From Clonostachys chloroleuca (Eukaryota; Ascomycota; Sordariomycetes; Hypocreales; Bionectriaceae), in the NCBI GenBank assembly GCA_037952775.1, contig JBANAY010000004.1, positions 5,022,001 through 5,086,000 of the forward strand: 64,000 nt of DNA, in the 5' to 3' direction. Shown here in pieces: positions 21,511 through 32,665 of the stretch (position 1 is its first letter; each line of letters begins with the position of its first letter). The notes below the pieces were generated by a model. The model did not search any database. It was not told the DNA's origin and worked only from the letters and a program-made list of their open reading frames with translations. A program made the position numbers and the translations under genes.

Positions 21511-21983
21511 TTACACATTGTGGAGAGTTGTCAGTGGTACGTTGACCGATACCGAACTGTACATATGATATTTCGGAAACAATTGTATCATCATATTTCA
21601 CAATTACGAAGAGAGAACTGGATGATGTATGGCCTCCTCCCTTTCGCATGATCGGGCTGTCGGGGCGCATTTTTCGGTCATTGAGCTGGAAATGCCCATT
21701 CATTGTCTTCTATAGTTATTTCCGAACTAAAGTTCCACCTGGGAAATGGTGACATGAGAAGCTAGGAGCGCCCTTACCTCAAGATAAAGAGCTCTATATA
21801 ACGTGGTAAAATGTTTCTTCTCCGCACCCCAAAGGACGAAAAAGAAGGTTGCAAACTCTACGTTTCCAATTTCATATCCATGCCCTTCCTCTAAGATTAG
21901 ACCTTTCAAATCCCAATTGTGTTTCTGCCTCACGCCACCAAAGTAACTCCATTCCCTTCGAGATGCTGCCATAGTAAATCGAG
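21511..21983. other. Intergenic, convergent 3' ends
   Basis: 3' regions of NDUFA2 and the large low-complexity gene. Nothing further seen. Confidence 0.5.
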
Positions 21984-24900
21984 TTAACGTCTTTTCCATG
22001 CCGCAGGTGCGTCGTTCAGTAACATGTCTTGAGTAAGAAGCTCTCGCGGAGGAAGCCTTGGCCACGAATCGTTGACTACACCAGGCTGATCTCCAGGTTC
22101 GTCAGGATCACCGGGGCCACCGGGGTCACCAGGGGCTGTGGGCTGTTCTTTCATTTTCAAGGCCGGGCCTTCTTCTTCGATTTCCGCCGCAGGACCCATG
22201 GGCTCTTTGCCTTTGCCTGATTTTATCTCAGGCTGCTTCCCCTTTGTAAAAATTATATGCGGTGGAGATTCTGAGCGGGGTTTGGAGGAACGCTCATTGT
22301 TGCTAGTATGCCTCCTGTAACCTGTCTCTTCCCAGTCAATCGTTTCAGAGGAGCTGCTTCGGCTTCCCCCTTTCTCTCGTTTATAGGGTTCATTTTCCTT
22401 TTGTTTCATGAGTGCCTCGTTCTCTCGTTTATTCTGAGCCAGCTGCCCAAACACCCCCAACATGACGCTCATGTCACTGTCTTCATCCGAGGATTGCTTA
22501 TCTGCAGGAGGAGATATGAAGTCGGTCGCCCGTAGATCCAGGCCACTTGTTTCACTCATGGGTGTGGCCATCCTTGATGAGGAGGCTTCGCTCTCCAAGC
22601 CCGACTGTCCAACAGCGGCAGAGGTCTTTATCTCGAGGCCTTTCTGCGGCTCCCAGTGTGAGTCTGTGACTTGAGGCCGCTTTGCTCGTTTCTTGGGCAT
22701 CTTCAAGGTGCCTCCACTTCCAAAGGGTGCCCCAGCCTTGACTCCCAGAGTGTCACGAACAGAAGAGTCAGGTGTTTCGCTGGGCTTGTTTCCGTCGGAC
22801 GGAATTTGGGGGTCTCCCACCTTAGAGTCAGTTTTGAGGGGCTCAGAACTGTGGGTTAGGCCAGTTTCTTCAGGAAGTTTTTCTGACGCGCGAGGCTCTT
22901 CGGCTACCGCCAACGAGGAGACCGACTGATTTCTCTTGCTCTTTTTGTTCTTCTTCTTCTTTTTGCTCTTTGGTTGGCTCTGCTCGACAGGTGGTGTTTC
23001 GTTTGGGGGCGCGGCTTGACCAGAGTCATTTCCCTTGGCAGGAGGGCTGCTTGAGACATCAGGTGATTCTTCCTGCTCACTGCCATGCTCGTGTGCTTCG
23101 ATTGTAACTTTTTGGCCGGGTAGTAAGCCGAAGAAGTTCGTGATCTCTCTCTCAACACCTCGGCGTTGATTCTCCCGAATCGTCAAGGTCTGAGGATGTT
23201 GCTTCTCTTTCCCCATTCTCTTTCTTCTTGGCGATACGAGCTGAAATCCTTCTGGGTCTACCGACTGTTCGACCTCGGTTTGCTGAGGCTGGGCTCTCGG
23301 AAGCGGGAAAGGGGTTTGGTTTTCCTCCGTGGTGCGATTTTTACCTTCGGGGGTCTGAAGCTTATTCTGAACAGCGTGAGCCTTGGGAGCCGATGAGGTT
23401 GGCTTAGCTGAAATTGGGAGGTTTCGTTTCTTGGCCTTTTGATCTTTCAAAGGCATTGGGATCCGATCCCAAGCTTGCTTCCTGCCCTTAATTTCTTCTT
23501 CAGTGAAGATGCTCGGAATCCTCTGATTGTTCCACACCGTAGGCTCCGAGACTTCCTCTCTTTTAAGTTGTTCTTCTTGCTTTTCGGGTTGCTTTTCCAG
23601 CCTTTCAGGTTTCTTCTCGTGCTTTCTAGGTTGCTCTTCCTGCTTTTCAGGTTTCTTTTCCTGCGTTTCAGGTTTCTCTTCCTGCTTTTCATGTTGCTTT
23701 TCTACAGGTGCAACGTCTGGCCCTCCCCTAGGATGCTGGCTTGATGATTCCAGTTCGATCCTCGATGAGCTGGCCCCGTCAAGTCCTTGGGAACTCAGCT
23801 GCCGATTTTCAGACGAACTCTCATCTTCTCGGCGCCCATGACTCTTCTCTTTCTTTGCTTTCGCTGGCTGCTTGAGCGGAGTTTGGATTAAGCTGTCCGC
23901 AGGCATCTTGCGAAGCGGGTCATCGAGACCATGAGATTGTGGCTCGGGTCCCCCTTCTTACTTTCCACCGCTCTTTCAGTTGGTTTCGTGTCGGCCATAT
24001 TATCTGGAGGGAACTTGTCGTCAAGGCTCGGGTTGGCAGGCGCGGGAGCGTTTGTATCGCTTGGCAGTGCCACTCTGACACTCGCTAGTTTAGCTTCGGA
24101 TGTGCCCTGCTGAGAAGTCCCATCATCTAAAACTTCGACAGCAGGTGGCTTCGTTTGAGGTTCTTCGACCCGGAGACCGGAAGCCTTCTGTTTTCTCTTA
24201 CTGCTCTGCCCCCGCGGAGGCCTTGGTGGTGAACGCGTTTCAACCACAGCGTCAGCTTGGCCTGGCATTTGACTAGGGGTCGGGACGACGGGCATAGCCG
24301 CTTTTGAGGCCATTGCTTGAGCAGAGAAAAATCCAGAGACTGAAGGATCACCTGGCTTAGGCAAGTATGCATTGTCCGTATGAGGCAGCGCTGGTAGGTT
24401 CGGCGGCATGAAAGGTGGCGAAGGTTTGAATGACTCCTGCTCGTAAGGCCTAGCCGGCTCCATATAGTTCAGCGGTGGCTGACCAACAAAGGACCCCTGC
24501 CTCTGTCTGCTCAAAGAGCCGATTCTTTGCTGCCCTGATGACCCTCGTCGATTTCTGCCCCATATGGCTTGCCATTTTGATTTATATGAAGGTTTGATGC
24601 TCAATACAAGGTGGTTGATCGTGAGGCTGCCTTCGGTTTGAAGTGCATTATTCACAGAGGATTCATGGGTAAATCTGTAAGAATTGGTCAGCAGTGTTAC
24701 CAGACATTTTACTTTTTAACAATAAGATCCCGCTCTACTCACCTGGCAAGAAACGTGAGACCCGACTTAGTAGGCATCACGGCTTCTACAAAACCAAATC
24801 TGTTACTAAAGCCAAACTTGATTCGCGCCTGGACATCCATTGTATCCTGTAGACATGGGCCTTGATATACAGTGACATGAACACTGAGATTCCTTTCTTT

Positions 24901-26963
24901 GCAACAACCGCATTCACAGTGAACATAGACATGTTTCTCCGAAATCATGTTGTTGCAGTTCATTTGCGGTGGCTGTCTGTGGTGGAACGACCCATGGCTT
25001 GGAACTCTCCCAGTGGTATTTCTGACGTCCCCAGATACAAACCCAGAGGGTCCTGAGATCGAGGCTACTCGATCATCCGAGCTTCTACCCTTGATGTTAA
25101 TTTTAGGTTCACCATGCTTCCGTGGCTTCGGCCCGCGGCCACCTCCGCTGGGGGTGGGACCTTGGGAGCCAGCTGCATGGCCGAGCTCTGGCGCATTCTT
25201 TCTGTGCTATTCCAGTTATGGTAGTTAGGGTTCACATGAAGTGACTGGTGGCGCTGTCCTTCATGGTAAGGATAGGCATTGATCATGTTTAGCTGTCCTT
25301 GGAAATCGTTCAGCTGAGGGTAGGCTGCCCTTGGTTGGCCATCCTTGTTTTGCCGAGATGTCTTGAGTTCAGTCAGAGCATCGCCTAATGTGCTTAATTC
25401 ACTTTCACAGTGAGTTGGTCTTGATGGGAGAGTACTGCTGCCGGCAATCTCATTCCTTGCGTCAGGGCGAAGTTGATAGTCCTCCTGTTCCGAATCCCTC
25501 TTCTTTTCGATCAACTCCTCAGCCGCGCCTGAAGGTTGTCCCACTTCAACCTCGTTGGACTGCAGCCTTGCATCTGACTTCTAGGCACTCTGCAAAACTG
25601 GTTCCTGGCCTGGTTGGATTGTTTGGGCAGGTTTGTTTACTTCAGAAACAAGACATGTTGATTTCTGGCCCCCTCCAACATGTGATGACGGTCCATGGGA
25701 CGCATCTCTTTTGTCAGGCTCTCCAGGAACCTTCGGGATTTCGCTTCGCACAGGAACATCGGCCATCAAGTGGCTTGTAAGTCCCTGGGTAATGGGTGTT
25801 TCCTTGCCAGAAGAATCTATTTGGGCCTGCGACGTACTTTCATTGGAGGCCCCGAAAGAACTAGTTCGACTCGACGGGTACCCATAGCTGAATGCTTTGA
25901 ATGGTGCCACTGAGCTACCCATCGCAATTACCGGGCCGCGACTGGGCTTCCTGCCTGCAGCGGTGTTGGTATCGGTCCGTGCTACAGATCTGTCGCTCAT
26001 ACCATACGCAGGCAGAGACTTGGCTCCATAGTAGTGAAGTCCATTCAATTGGATGCACGGCGACTCGATCCATAATTCTTGAGGGGGTGGTGGCGGGGAG
26101 ACTGAGGAGTCGGAAGAAGGAAGGCCGCCAGGAGATAGCGTCGGTTTGTCTGCTTTAGAAAATGGTCAGTAGAGCTCTAGAGGGAAAACACGAAGTCACG
26201 CACCCAGCCAGTTTTGAAGCGTATTCGTTGAACAGGCGGTTATCAAGTCTGATGGCATCGGTGGTGGAGATCCCAAGAGCAAGTCTCGACGATAGAATAG
26301 AGCAGTCTCAAGTAACGGTACCACCTCATCTTCGATATCTCCAATCGAAGCTCGATCTCTATCGCTGAGAATATCCAAAATTGGACCTTGGCCCTCAGTC
26401 CAAGCGATCAACTTGGACTGGTTGTCTTCCGCAAGCCAGGCATCCAACCAGTGACCTATGATCACCGCGGTCTGAACCCGCAAATCTTTGAAGATGATCT
26501 CGTTCTCATCGATGAGGGTATTCAGGACATTCCACAGATTGATCGCTCCAGCGTGGTAGAGGTCGTGCGCGTCAAAATACTTCCAAAGATCATCCCAGGA
26601 CTCGGGCCTTTGCATACGCTTCATCGAAGCCCAGTGGATTTTTCGGACGGAGTTGCAGACCGCCTGTATCTCATCACGGGACCATAGATGAAGATGGCGA
26701 TGAGGCAGAACATGATGCATGTGCTTGAACCGATCCTTGCCATTCCGGGTCGAGAATGTGGCCTCCGCTGTCGTGGGGGGGTTGATGTAAAAACCGACAG
26801 GAAGGTTGTTTTCGACGTATGACTGGGGAACATCCGACTGATCTCTTTCCGGGCACATTATGTACATGCGAGGTAGGCCATTTGGGTACCATTGTTTGAA
26901 GACCGCCTGCTGCTGAGGAGGCTGCTGCTCGGCAAAAACTCGAGGACAATTCTGCTTGGCCAT
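21984..26963 (-). CDS. Large low-complexity protein with a globular middle domain, frame broken in the given sequence
   Basis: Protein of roughly 1,500 aa. Exon A, 26963-26204, starts MAKQNCPRVF and is helical and globular. It splices (GTGCGT to AAGCAG) to 26149. From there a Ser/Pro/Gly-rich frame runs on past an in-frame TAG at 25581-25583. At about 25200 the frame steps by one base, fitting one missing A in the AAA run (25199-25201, minus strand). A globular segment follows (CNNMISEKHVYVHCECGCC to FGFSNRFGFVEAVMP). A textbook intron, 24675-24742 (GTGAGT, CTGAC, TTACAG), leads to TFLARFTHESSVNNAL. Near 23950 there is another step: either a G-run error or an intron 23864-23961. The last part is charged, contains six heptad repeats and Lys-rich clusters, and ends at 21984. 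The middle domain looks RNA-binding-like, but I cannot name it. Confidence 0.6.
23565..23690 (-). repeat. Six 21-bp tandem repeats coding a Glu/Lys/Gln heptad
   Basis: Six consecutive units of 21 bp (boundaries 23690, 23669, 23648, 23627, 23606, 23585) inside the large gene. Units read EKQEEKP, ETQEKKP, EKQEEQP, RKHEKKP, ERLEKQP and EKQEEQL. Units differ at several bases, so the array is not brand new. It predicts an extended charged helix or spacer with a Pro every seven residues. Confidence 0.9.
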
Positions 26964-28510
26964 GCCGGGCAATGGAGGTCGGCTAGGTCCGCGCTGGCAG
27001 GCTTCGGTGGCGGTTTCAAATAAAAAAAGATATTCGAAAATATGATAGAAGACGTCTGTATACTTGTTGTTAGTATTCCTATTCGCCTCGCACCAAATCT
27101 CGGTGCATGCAGAAGTGAGTTGAAATGGGTCAAAGGGAGCAGAATGAAACCCCCAGGGCATAGCCTGGAACAGAAAATATTCTAAAAGCAGCTACACTGA
27201 AGACTGACGGAATGCTAGGCTTAGAAGATGAGGCACCAAGAAGACTTACTTCAGAAAAGCTTTGAGGCGGTGCGAGAATACCCAGGATGCTCCAAAACGA
27301 AGCCAGGCAAGAGTTCTGAGTTATCGCGCACAACTCGTGAACTTCGACGACTGTGAAATTTCAGGGAGCAGATTACGGTGCTATTTGTCGAGGAAATGTG
27401 TTGATTGATTTGGGGGCGGCGCAAGATAAATCGAGGGTGAAAAACATTGACACTCTTCCAGCGACACTTGGAGGAGGCAAAAACTGACCGGCATCGTGTC
27501 GCCAGAAAAACGAAAGAACTTGGACCGGAAGCGAGCCTTGACTCAATCTCCCCGGCGGGAAACACTAGCTGAGAGCTGAGGTGAGGTGAGGAAAAGGTGA
27601 GGTTGACAGCTGTTGGCAACGGCGGGCAGCTGAGCAGTGGGAACCAAGGCAGAGTGACTCCCTCAGGTACTTGCCAGCTGGAGCAAGTCGTGCTCGCTCC
27701 TTCCCCGTCCTTCTCTGTGTCTGCAAAAGCAGGACCACAAAGATCGGGTACCAGCTTGGAGCTGCAGAGTCACCAACGCACATCTCCAAGCCGTCAGGGG
27801 TTGGATAGAAGTAAATTGGCCGTCTCGTCTCCCGCTGCTGCCAGGTTATAGCAGTTACTCAGCCTCCTCACGGCAAACCACAGAGTTCAAACAGCAGAGC
27901 CAGCAAACTAGTGTTCATCAATATCTACGGGCCGGCGACGGGAAACGAGTGTGCAAAGAAGCATGCAGTTTTCATGAGTAGGTAGGCACAGTGCAGAAAC
28001 ACAAGATTCTGCATATAATATTCCTTGCTGTGCGACTTATTGGCCGGTGATCTAAGCGCATTTGCGCACAGCAGCAGAGCAGAGACCACCGGCCATTGGT
28101 GACAGCAAGCCACCCATCAACACCCGAGCGGGACGGTTCTGCAAGAAGCCGAGGGATTCCAACATTAGTTCTAGGGCTCGTTTCTGCACGCAGGGTATTC
28201 ATCTTGCGAGTACCTGAGCAGCCATGCACGCTATCTGTACGTGCATGTACCTATAATTCAGTCCACTAAGCAACGTAATCACTCCAGTGGACAAAGCTAC
28301 CAAATATACCTACTGAGTAGGAGGGGCCCAATAACGAGATATTCCATCATTGGTCATCAAAGCCTTTAGAAGGCAGGCAGAGCAATTGGTTGCACTTGCA
28401 ATTTTGATTCTACTGATAGATACATTTGTGAGTGGCGGATAGAGCCTGAAACCAGTAGACGTACGTGGCCGGCACCAGAAGAAACCTCGGGAGATGAAAC
28501 ACAGTACAAA
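26964..28510. other. Intergenic
   Basis: Promoter and 5' UTR of the large minus-strand gene at its left, then 3' region of Fmp46. The frame of exon A is open back to an ATG at 27161, but that stretch looks like leader sequence. No gene recognised. Confidence 0.5.
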
Positions 28511-29030
28511 CTATTTCTTGGCGTTGAGGAGCTTCAAGATCTCCGATTCATTGTCTCCGGAAATCGCCTTGCCATTGTTCCAGTCCACAACCTATCATCG
28601 TTGTCAGTCAAGAACGGCAAACCACAGCTACATACTGCTATCCCGTGGAAACTTACCAACGGTCTGACGAGGCTGTCCTTGTTCTGGATATACTTCTTCA
28701 ATGCATCCTTCTCGTCGTGTGCACCCGTGATGATCTTGGGGATCCCGCTCTTGCCCACGTATTCGAGAACGGTCTGGACCTGGTCGGGGGTTGGCTGGTC
28801 CTCGGTGATGTTGAGCTCGAACTGCTCCCTCGTCGACTCGCCAGCAGCTCCAGATGTCGAGGCGGCAGAAGCCTGCTTCAAGAGGTTGGCGACCCGGACA
28901 GAGGCAGGCGAGCTCGCCTTGTGAAAGAGCGTGACAATATCGAGGGTTTTGTGCTGGGATGCAGGGTTAGCGCGCTAGCCCAAGCTCAGATATGGGTCTG
29001 CAGCGGATGACAACGTACAAATCGAAACAT
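28511..29030 (-). CDS. FMP46: Fmp46-like mitochondrial redox protein (DUF1687)
   Basis: 129 aa with a thioredoxin-like fold, mitochondrial in yeast. Three exons: 29030-29019 (12 nt, coding only MFRF), 28953-28657 and 28591-28511. The four-codon first exon is supported by the good donor GTACGT and by continuity with HKTLDIVTLFHKASSPASVR. The rest shows EQFELNITEDQPTPDQ and WNNGKAISGDNESEILKLL, typical of the family. The N-terminus is short and amphipathic rather than a long presequence. Divergent from the GPCR gene. Confidence 0.88.
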
Positions 29031-30541
29031 TGTGAGAGCTAGCAACGGGATGCGTTGCTAATTGACCAGGCTGATAGATATCAAATCTGTCGCACGGCCG
29101 ACGTTGCTTGCCGAGCTCATCCGCTGTAGATTCATGATGACCTAATCAACTGGCCTTAAAGAGGTGGTCCGTGCACCCCTCCATGCCTGCCCTGCAATTG
29201 GTCCTTGCAGTTGGGAGATTCAGGGCCTGGATCTGCAGCACAACCCGCCAGTTCGTACGAGCAGCAGATCACGGGACAGTTCCCAGCGAACTGGGTTGCG
29301 CAGCGACTGGGACTGTGATCCTGATAGATTCAGCCCCAGATCCTACTACTACACAACCACATGGGTAATCATCTCGGCTACTTCCAATTTCCAACTATTA
29401 CCTACCCCCATGCGAATAGCTCGCCACATAGACCACGAGGCCGTTGATCAGTCCTCGCTCATCGCAGCGCAAGGCGACCCATGACCAGTCAGGTTTGGTT
29501 GACTGTCTCTCTCGCTTTCACTCCTTCGACCCAACTCCTGGGACTCGCATCACACGTATGTGTGTATATTTACACCTAGGAAACAAACAGTGATTGAATT
29601 TTCTGCGCCTGGGACAGGGCGAGCGCTGATTTGTGGGTTTGAAAACACATGGCCTCGACCCTACAGACCTGCCGAGAAGGAGCAAGAGGCTCCGTCTAGA
29701 TCACCAGGGCAAGCGAACTCCCCACCGAGCTGAAGAGCCCTCTTCCAAGGTTACATTTGACAATTTTGTTGATGACCATCATCAATGCCATGGCCCTTGG
29801 CCGAGTTCACGCTAGCTGAGCTTACGGCGTCCAAACCGAAAATAGCCAATCCTCTGGCCGCTACTGAGTTAGCTGCATTTCGGTACCCTCGACCTACCCA
29901 ATTCATCGATCGCCCACCGAGAACGAAGGTCTTTAAGCTCCGGTGAGTGGACGCTGCGCCGTTGTGAAACTGCCAACAGGTGGATATGCCCACCATCTCG
30001 CCATGCCCGAGTCATGGCCTTGTCTCGATGCGGTTGAAGCGGATAGCGAAGCCTTCGCTTCCGATTTGACATTACCTGACATGACCTGACATCTCGGTTC
30101 AATTTGCTTTTTTTCTCCGTCTGTTGACAGAATGGTTTGCATGCCTGTCAAAATCGAGTCCGCGTGGTGCTCACATCTTCTGGGCCTTGCTCCATGGGTA
30201 TTAGACTATTAGTACAGAATCCTCCCCCGTATCCCTGTCGTATATGTGGTTGGTTGTCTACGTGCATTAAGGACCAGGAAGGATCGGACGTACTGGGAGG
30301 CAAACCCCATACAATACGACCTTGTATCGATCACCATCTGCGAGATACGTGATGATCAATGCTACCCTCTTCCCTTCCCCTTAGTTGTTGTTCTGCAACA
30401 ACCACACGCAGCTGAACAGGCAACCCTTGTTATTCACATTCACCCGGCGATGATGGATGCTACCCAAGGATTGCCTGGTTCGGATTGAAATACAATCCTT
30501 CCCCCTTCTTAATACCTTGTCCCTCTATACATTTTCACGAG
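29031..30541. other. Intergenic between divergent genes
   Basis: 1.5 kb serving as promoter for Fmp46 (left) and the GPCR (right). An ACCTGACAT-like motif repeats near 30075-30095. Just before 30542 there is a pyrimidine-rich leader. No ORF with coding character. Confidence 0.5.
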
Positions 30542-32223
30542 ATGGACTACGAAAATTTGCCCGAGGCGGGCCAGTCCCTCGGCCTCGACAGGCAACTTCA
30601 GCAAGGCTTGACTGGCATCACAGTTCTTGCTTTCCTGTCTTTCCTTTCTTCTACAACTCTCTTTCTATATCTCGGCTACAAGATTATATGGCACACCTAC
30701 TTCAGTTCACCGTCAATCACGAGATCGCCGTCTCACGACCAGGACCGGCCTCGGCAGGACCAGCAGCAAGGGAACTCCTTCCAGCGCAGGGTCGACTTTG
30801 CTCTGGGAATCGATGGAATCTTCAGTGATGACGCCGCCTCGGAGCGAGATCCTAAGACATTCACGAGTGACCGCGACAGCGTGTGCAGCAGAAACGCAGC
30901 GGCCAACTCAGCCTCATCCGCGCTCAAGGCGCCCAAGAAGAACCCACCTAACCAGTTTCTCATCCTCATCTTCAATCTCCTCCTCGCCGACATGCATCAA
31001 GGCGTGGCCTTCTTCACCAACGCAGAATGGCTTCGACACAACGAGATCCGTGTCGGAACCCCAATCTGCTTCGCGCAGGGCCTTTTCGTTTCTCTAGGTG
31101 ACTTGGCTTCGAGCTGCTTTATTACTACCATTGCCATACACACTTATCTCTCAATTGTAAGGCGATACACGATCCGGCATCGTACACTATACATGATTTT
31201 AGTCGCCATCTGGCTCTTCATCTACGGCATCTCTCTCATCCCCGTGGCAGCCACTCGCAACGGCGCCGACCACGGTGGCTTCTTCGTCCGCGCCGGAGCT
31301 TGGGTATGTTCTCCTTTCCTCTCCCCCTTCCTCTCCCCCTTCCTTCCAAGTTATCTCCAGACACTAACAGCCTCACCATATCAGTGCTGGATGAACAACC
31401 AGTACTCCATCCTCCGCTTCGTCACCCACTACCTCTACATCTTCATCGCCATCGCCACCACCACAATCCTCTACGTCCTCGTCTTCATCTCCATCCGCCG
31501 CCAGTCCCGCACTCCCCCAAACTCCTCCCAAAGCGCCGCCGCCATCCAGGAGCTCAACCTCTCCCACAACCCGGCCTTCCTCATCTACCCGTCATCTACG
31601 TCGTCTGCACCCTACCCCTCGCCATCGGCCGCATCGCCACCATGGCCCAGACCGACGTGCCCCTCGGCTACATGTGCTTCGCCGGCGCCATGATTGCCTC
31701 CAACGGCTTCTTCGACTGCCTCCTCTTCGGCACCACCCGCAACGTCATCGTCTTCGCCAGCAAGACCGACATCGGCCGCTCCAACACGGGTCTCGACACC
31801 TTCAACTTCATGCAGACCCCGCGCACCCGCCGCTACGGCAACATGGTCTGGGTCCAGGGCGGCAGTGGCAGCAGGACCGCGGGAGGGGGCAGTAACAGCA
31901 GTAGATACCCCAGATCAGAAGACGCAGGAGGGCCCAGCAACACGATGACGGGCGGTTGGTGGTCGTGGGCGCGGATCGGGGGCGCCGCCGACCGCGCCAG
32001 GGGCGTGAACAAGCGCGCCATCTCCGACACGAGGACCGTGAGCGAGGAGTCCCTCAGGGGGCCCGAGGGCGCCGTCATCCAGATGGACACGGTCACCTCG
32101 GTCGTCGTCGAGACGGATCAGTACCAGATGCGGGATCACCACTTCTCCGGCCCGTCGGCGAGCATGACGCCCTCCATGACCACCACCAGTAGCATGGACA
32201 AGGTCTATCCGCGTCATATGTAG
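30542..32223 (+). CDS. Git3/GPR1-like G-protein-coupled receptor, one-base defect before TM6
   Basis: Seven-helix plasma-membrane receptor of the fungal glucose/carbon-sensing type. Exon 1 (30542-31303) holds TM1 (VLAFLSFLSSTTLFLYLGY), a long polar loop (about residues 60-135), TM2 (FLILIFNLLLADMHQG), TM3 (GLFVSLGDLASSCFITTIAI) and TM4 (LVAIWLFIYGISLIPVAAT). Exon 2 starts at 31385 (CWMNNQYSILRFVTHYLYIF, TM5). At 31588-31590 (CCC) the frame shifts by one base with no intron signal. TM6 (VIYVVCTLPLAIGRIATM), TM7 (CFAGAMIASNGFFDCLLFGT) and a Ser/Thr-rich tail follow in the other frame to 32223. As written, the protein would end soon after TM5. A fourth C would restore it, so a sequencing error is likelier than a dead gene. 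Ligand unknown. Confidence 0.8.
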
Positions 32224-32665
32224 TAGAGGCGTCTTTAAAATAAAGTATATATGTATATATGATTGTAATGATATGTATGTCCTATAGAGTATAATATGTA
32301 TAAGAGGTTGCAGATCCAGACAACCGCGTAAAAAAGTGACCCGCTTCGAACACGCTTCGTCGAACGAACGTGTGGATTACAAGATTTCCATCTAGATTTT
32401 CCCTTCATAAGTGACCTCGTTATCCCAACAAGCATTCAGGGTATACCCAATATCCCAAGCCGAGTATTCCCCCGCCTAGAATCCAGCTCCGTGGATTCTG
32501 ATGCGCCATCCCAATGATATAACCCAAACGAATGCTATCTTTTTTTCTTTCCAAAGATTTTGACAAATGAAATATCGTAAAAGAGATGGAGTGAAAGGGG
32601 GCGGGGTTGCTTTTGCCCGCCCCCCTTTCATGATGGCTGATTTTTTTAACTCGCGACCTGCGCTT
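32224..32665. other. Intergenic, convergent 3' ends
   Basis: AT-rich TATATATG-type sequence just after the GPCR stop, then 3' region of the WD40-like gene. Nothing else seen. Confidence 0.5.

Noticed and set aside
22029..23841. Plus-strand Phe/Leu/Ser-rich frames across the large minus-strand gene
   Set aside because: Antisense of Glu/Lys-rich coding repeats; no independent support.
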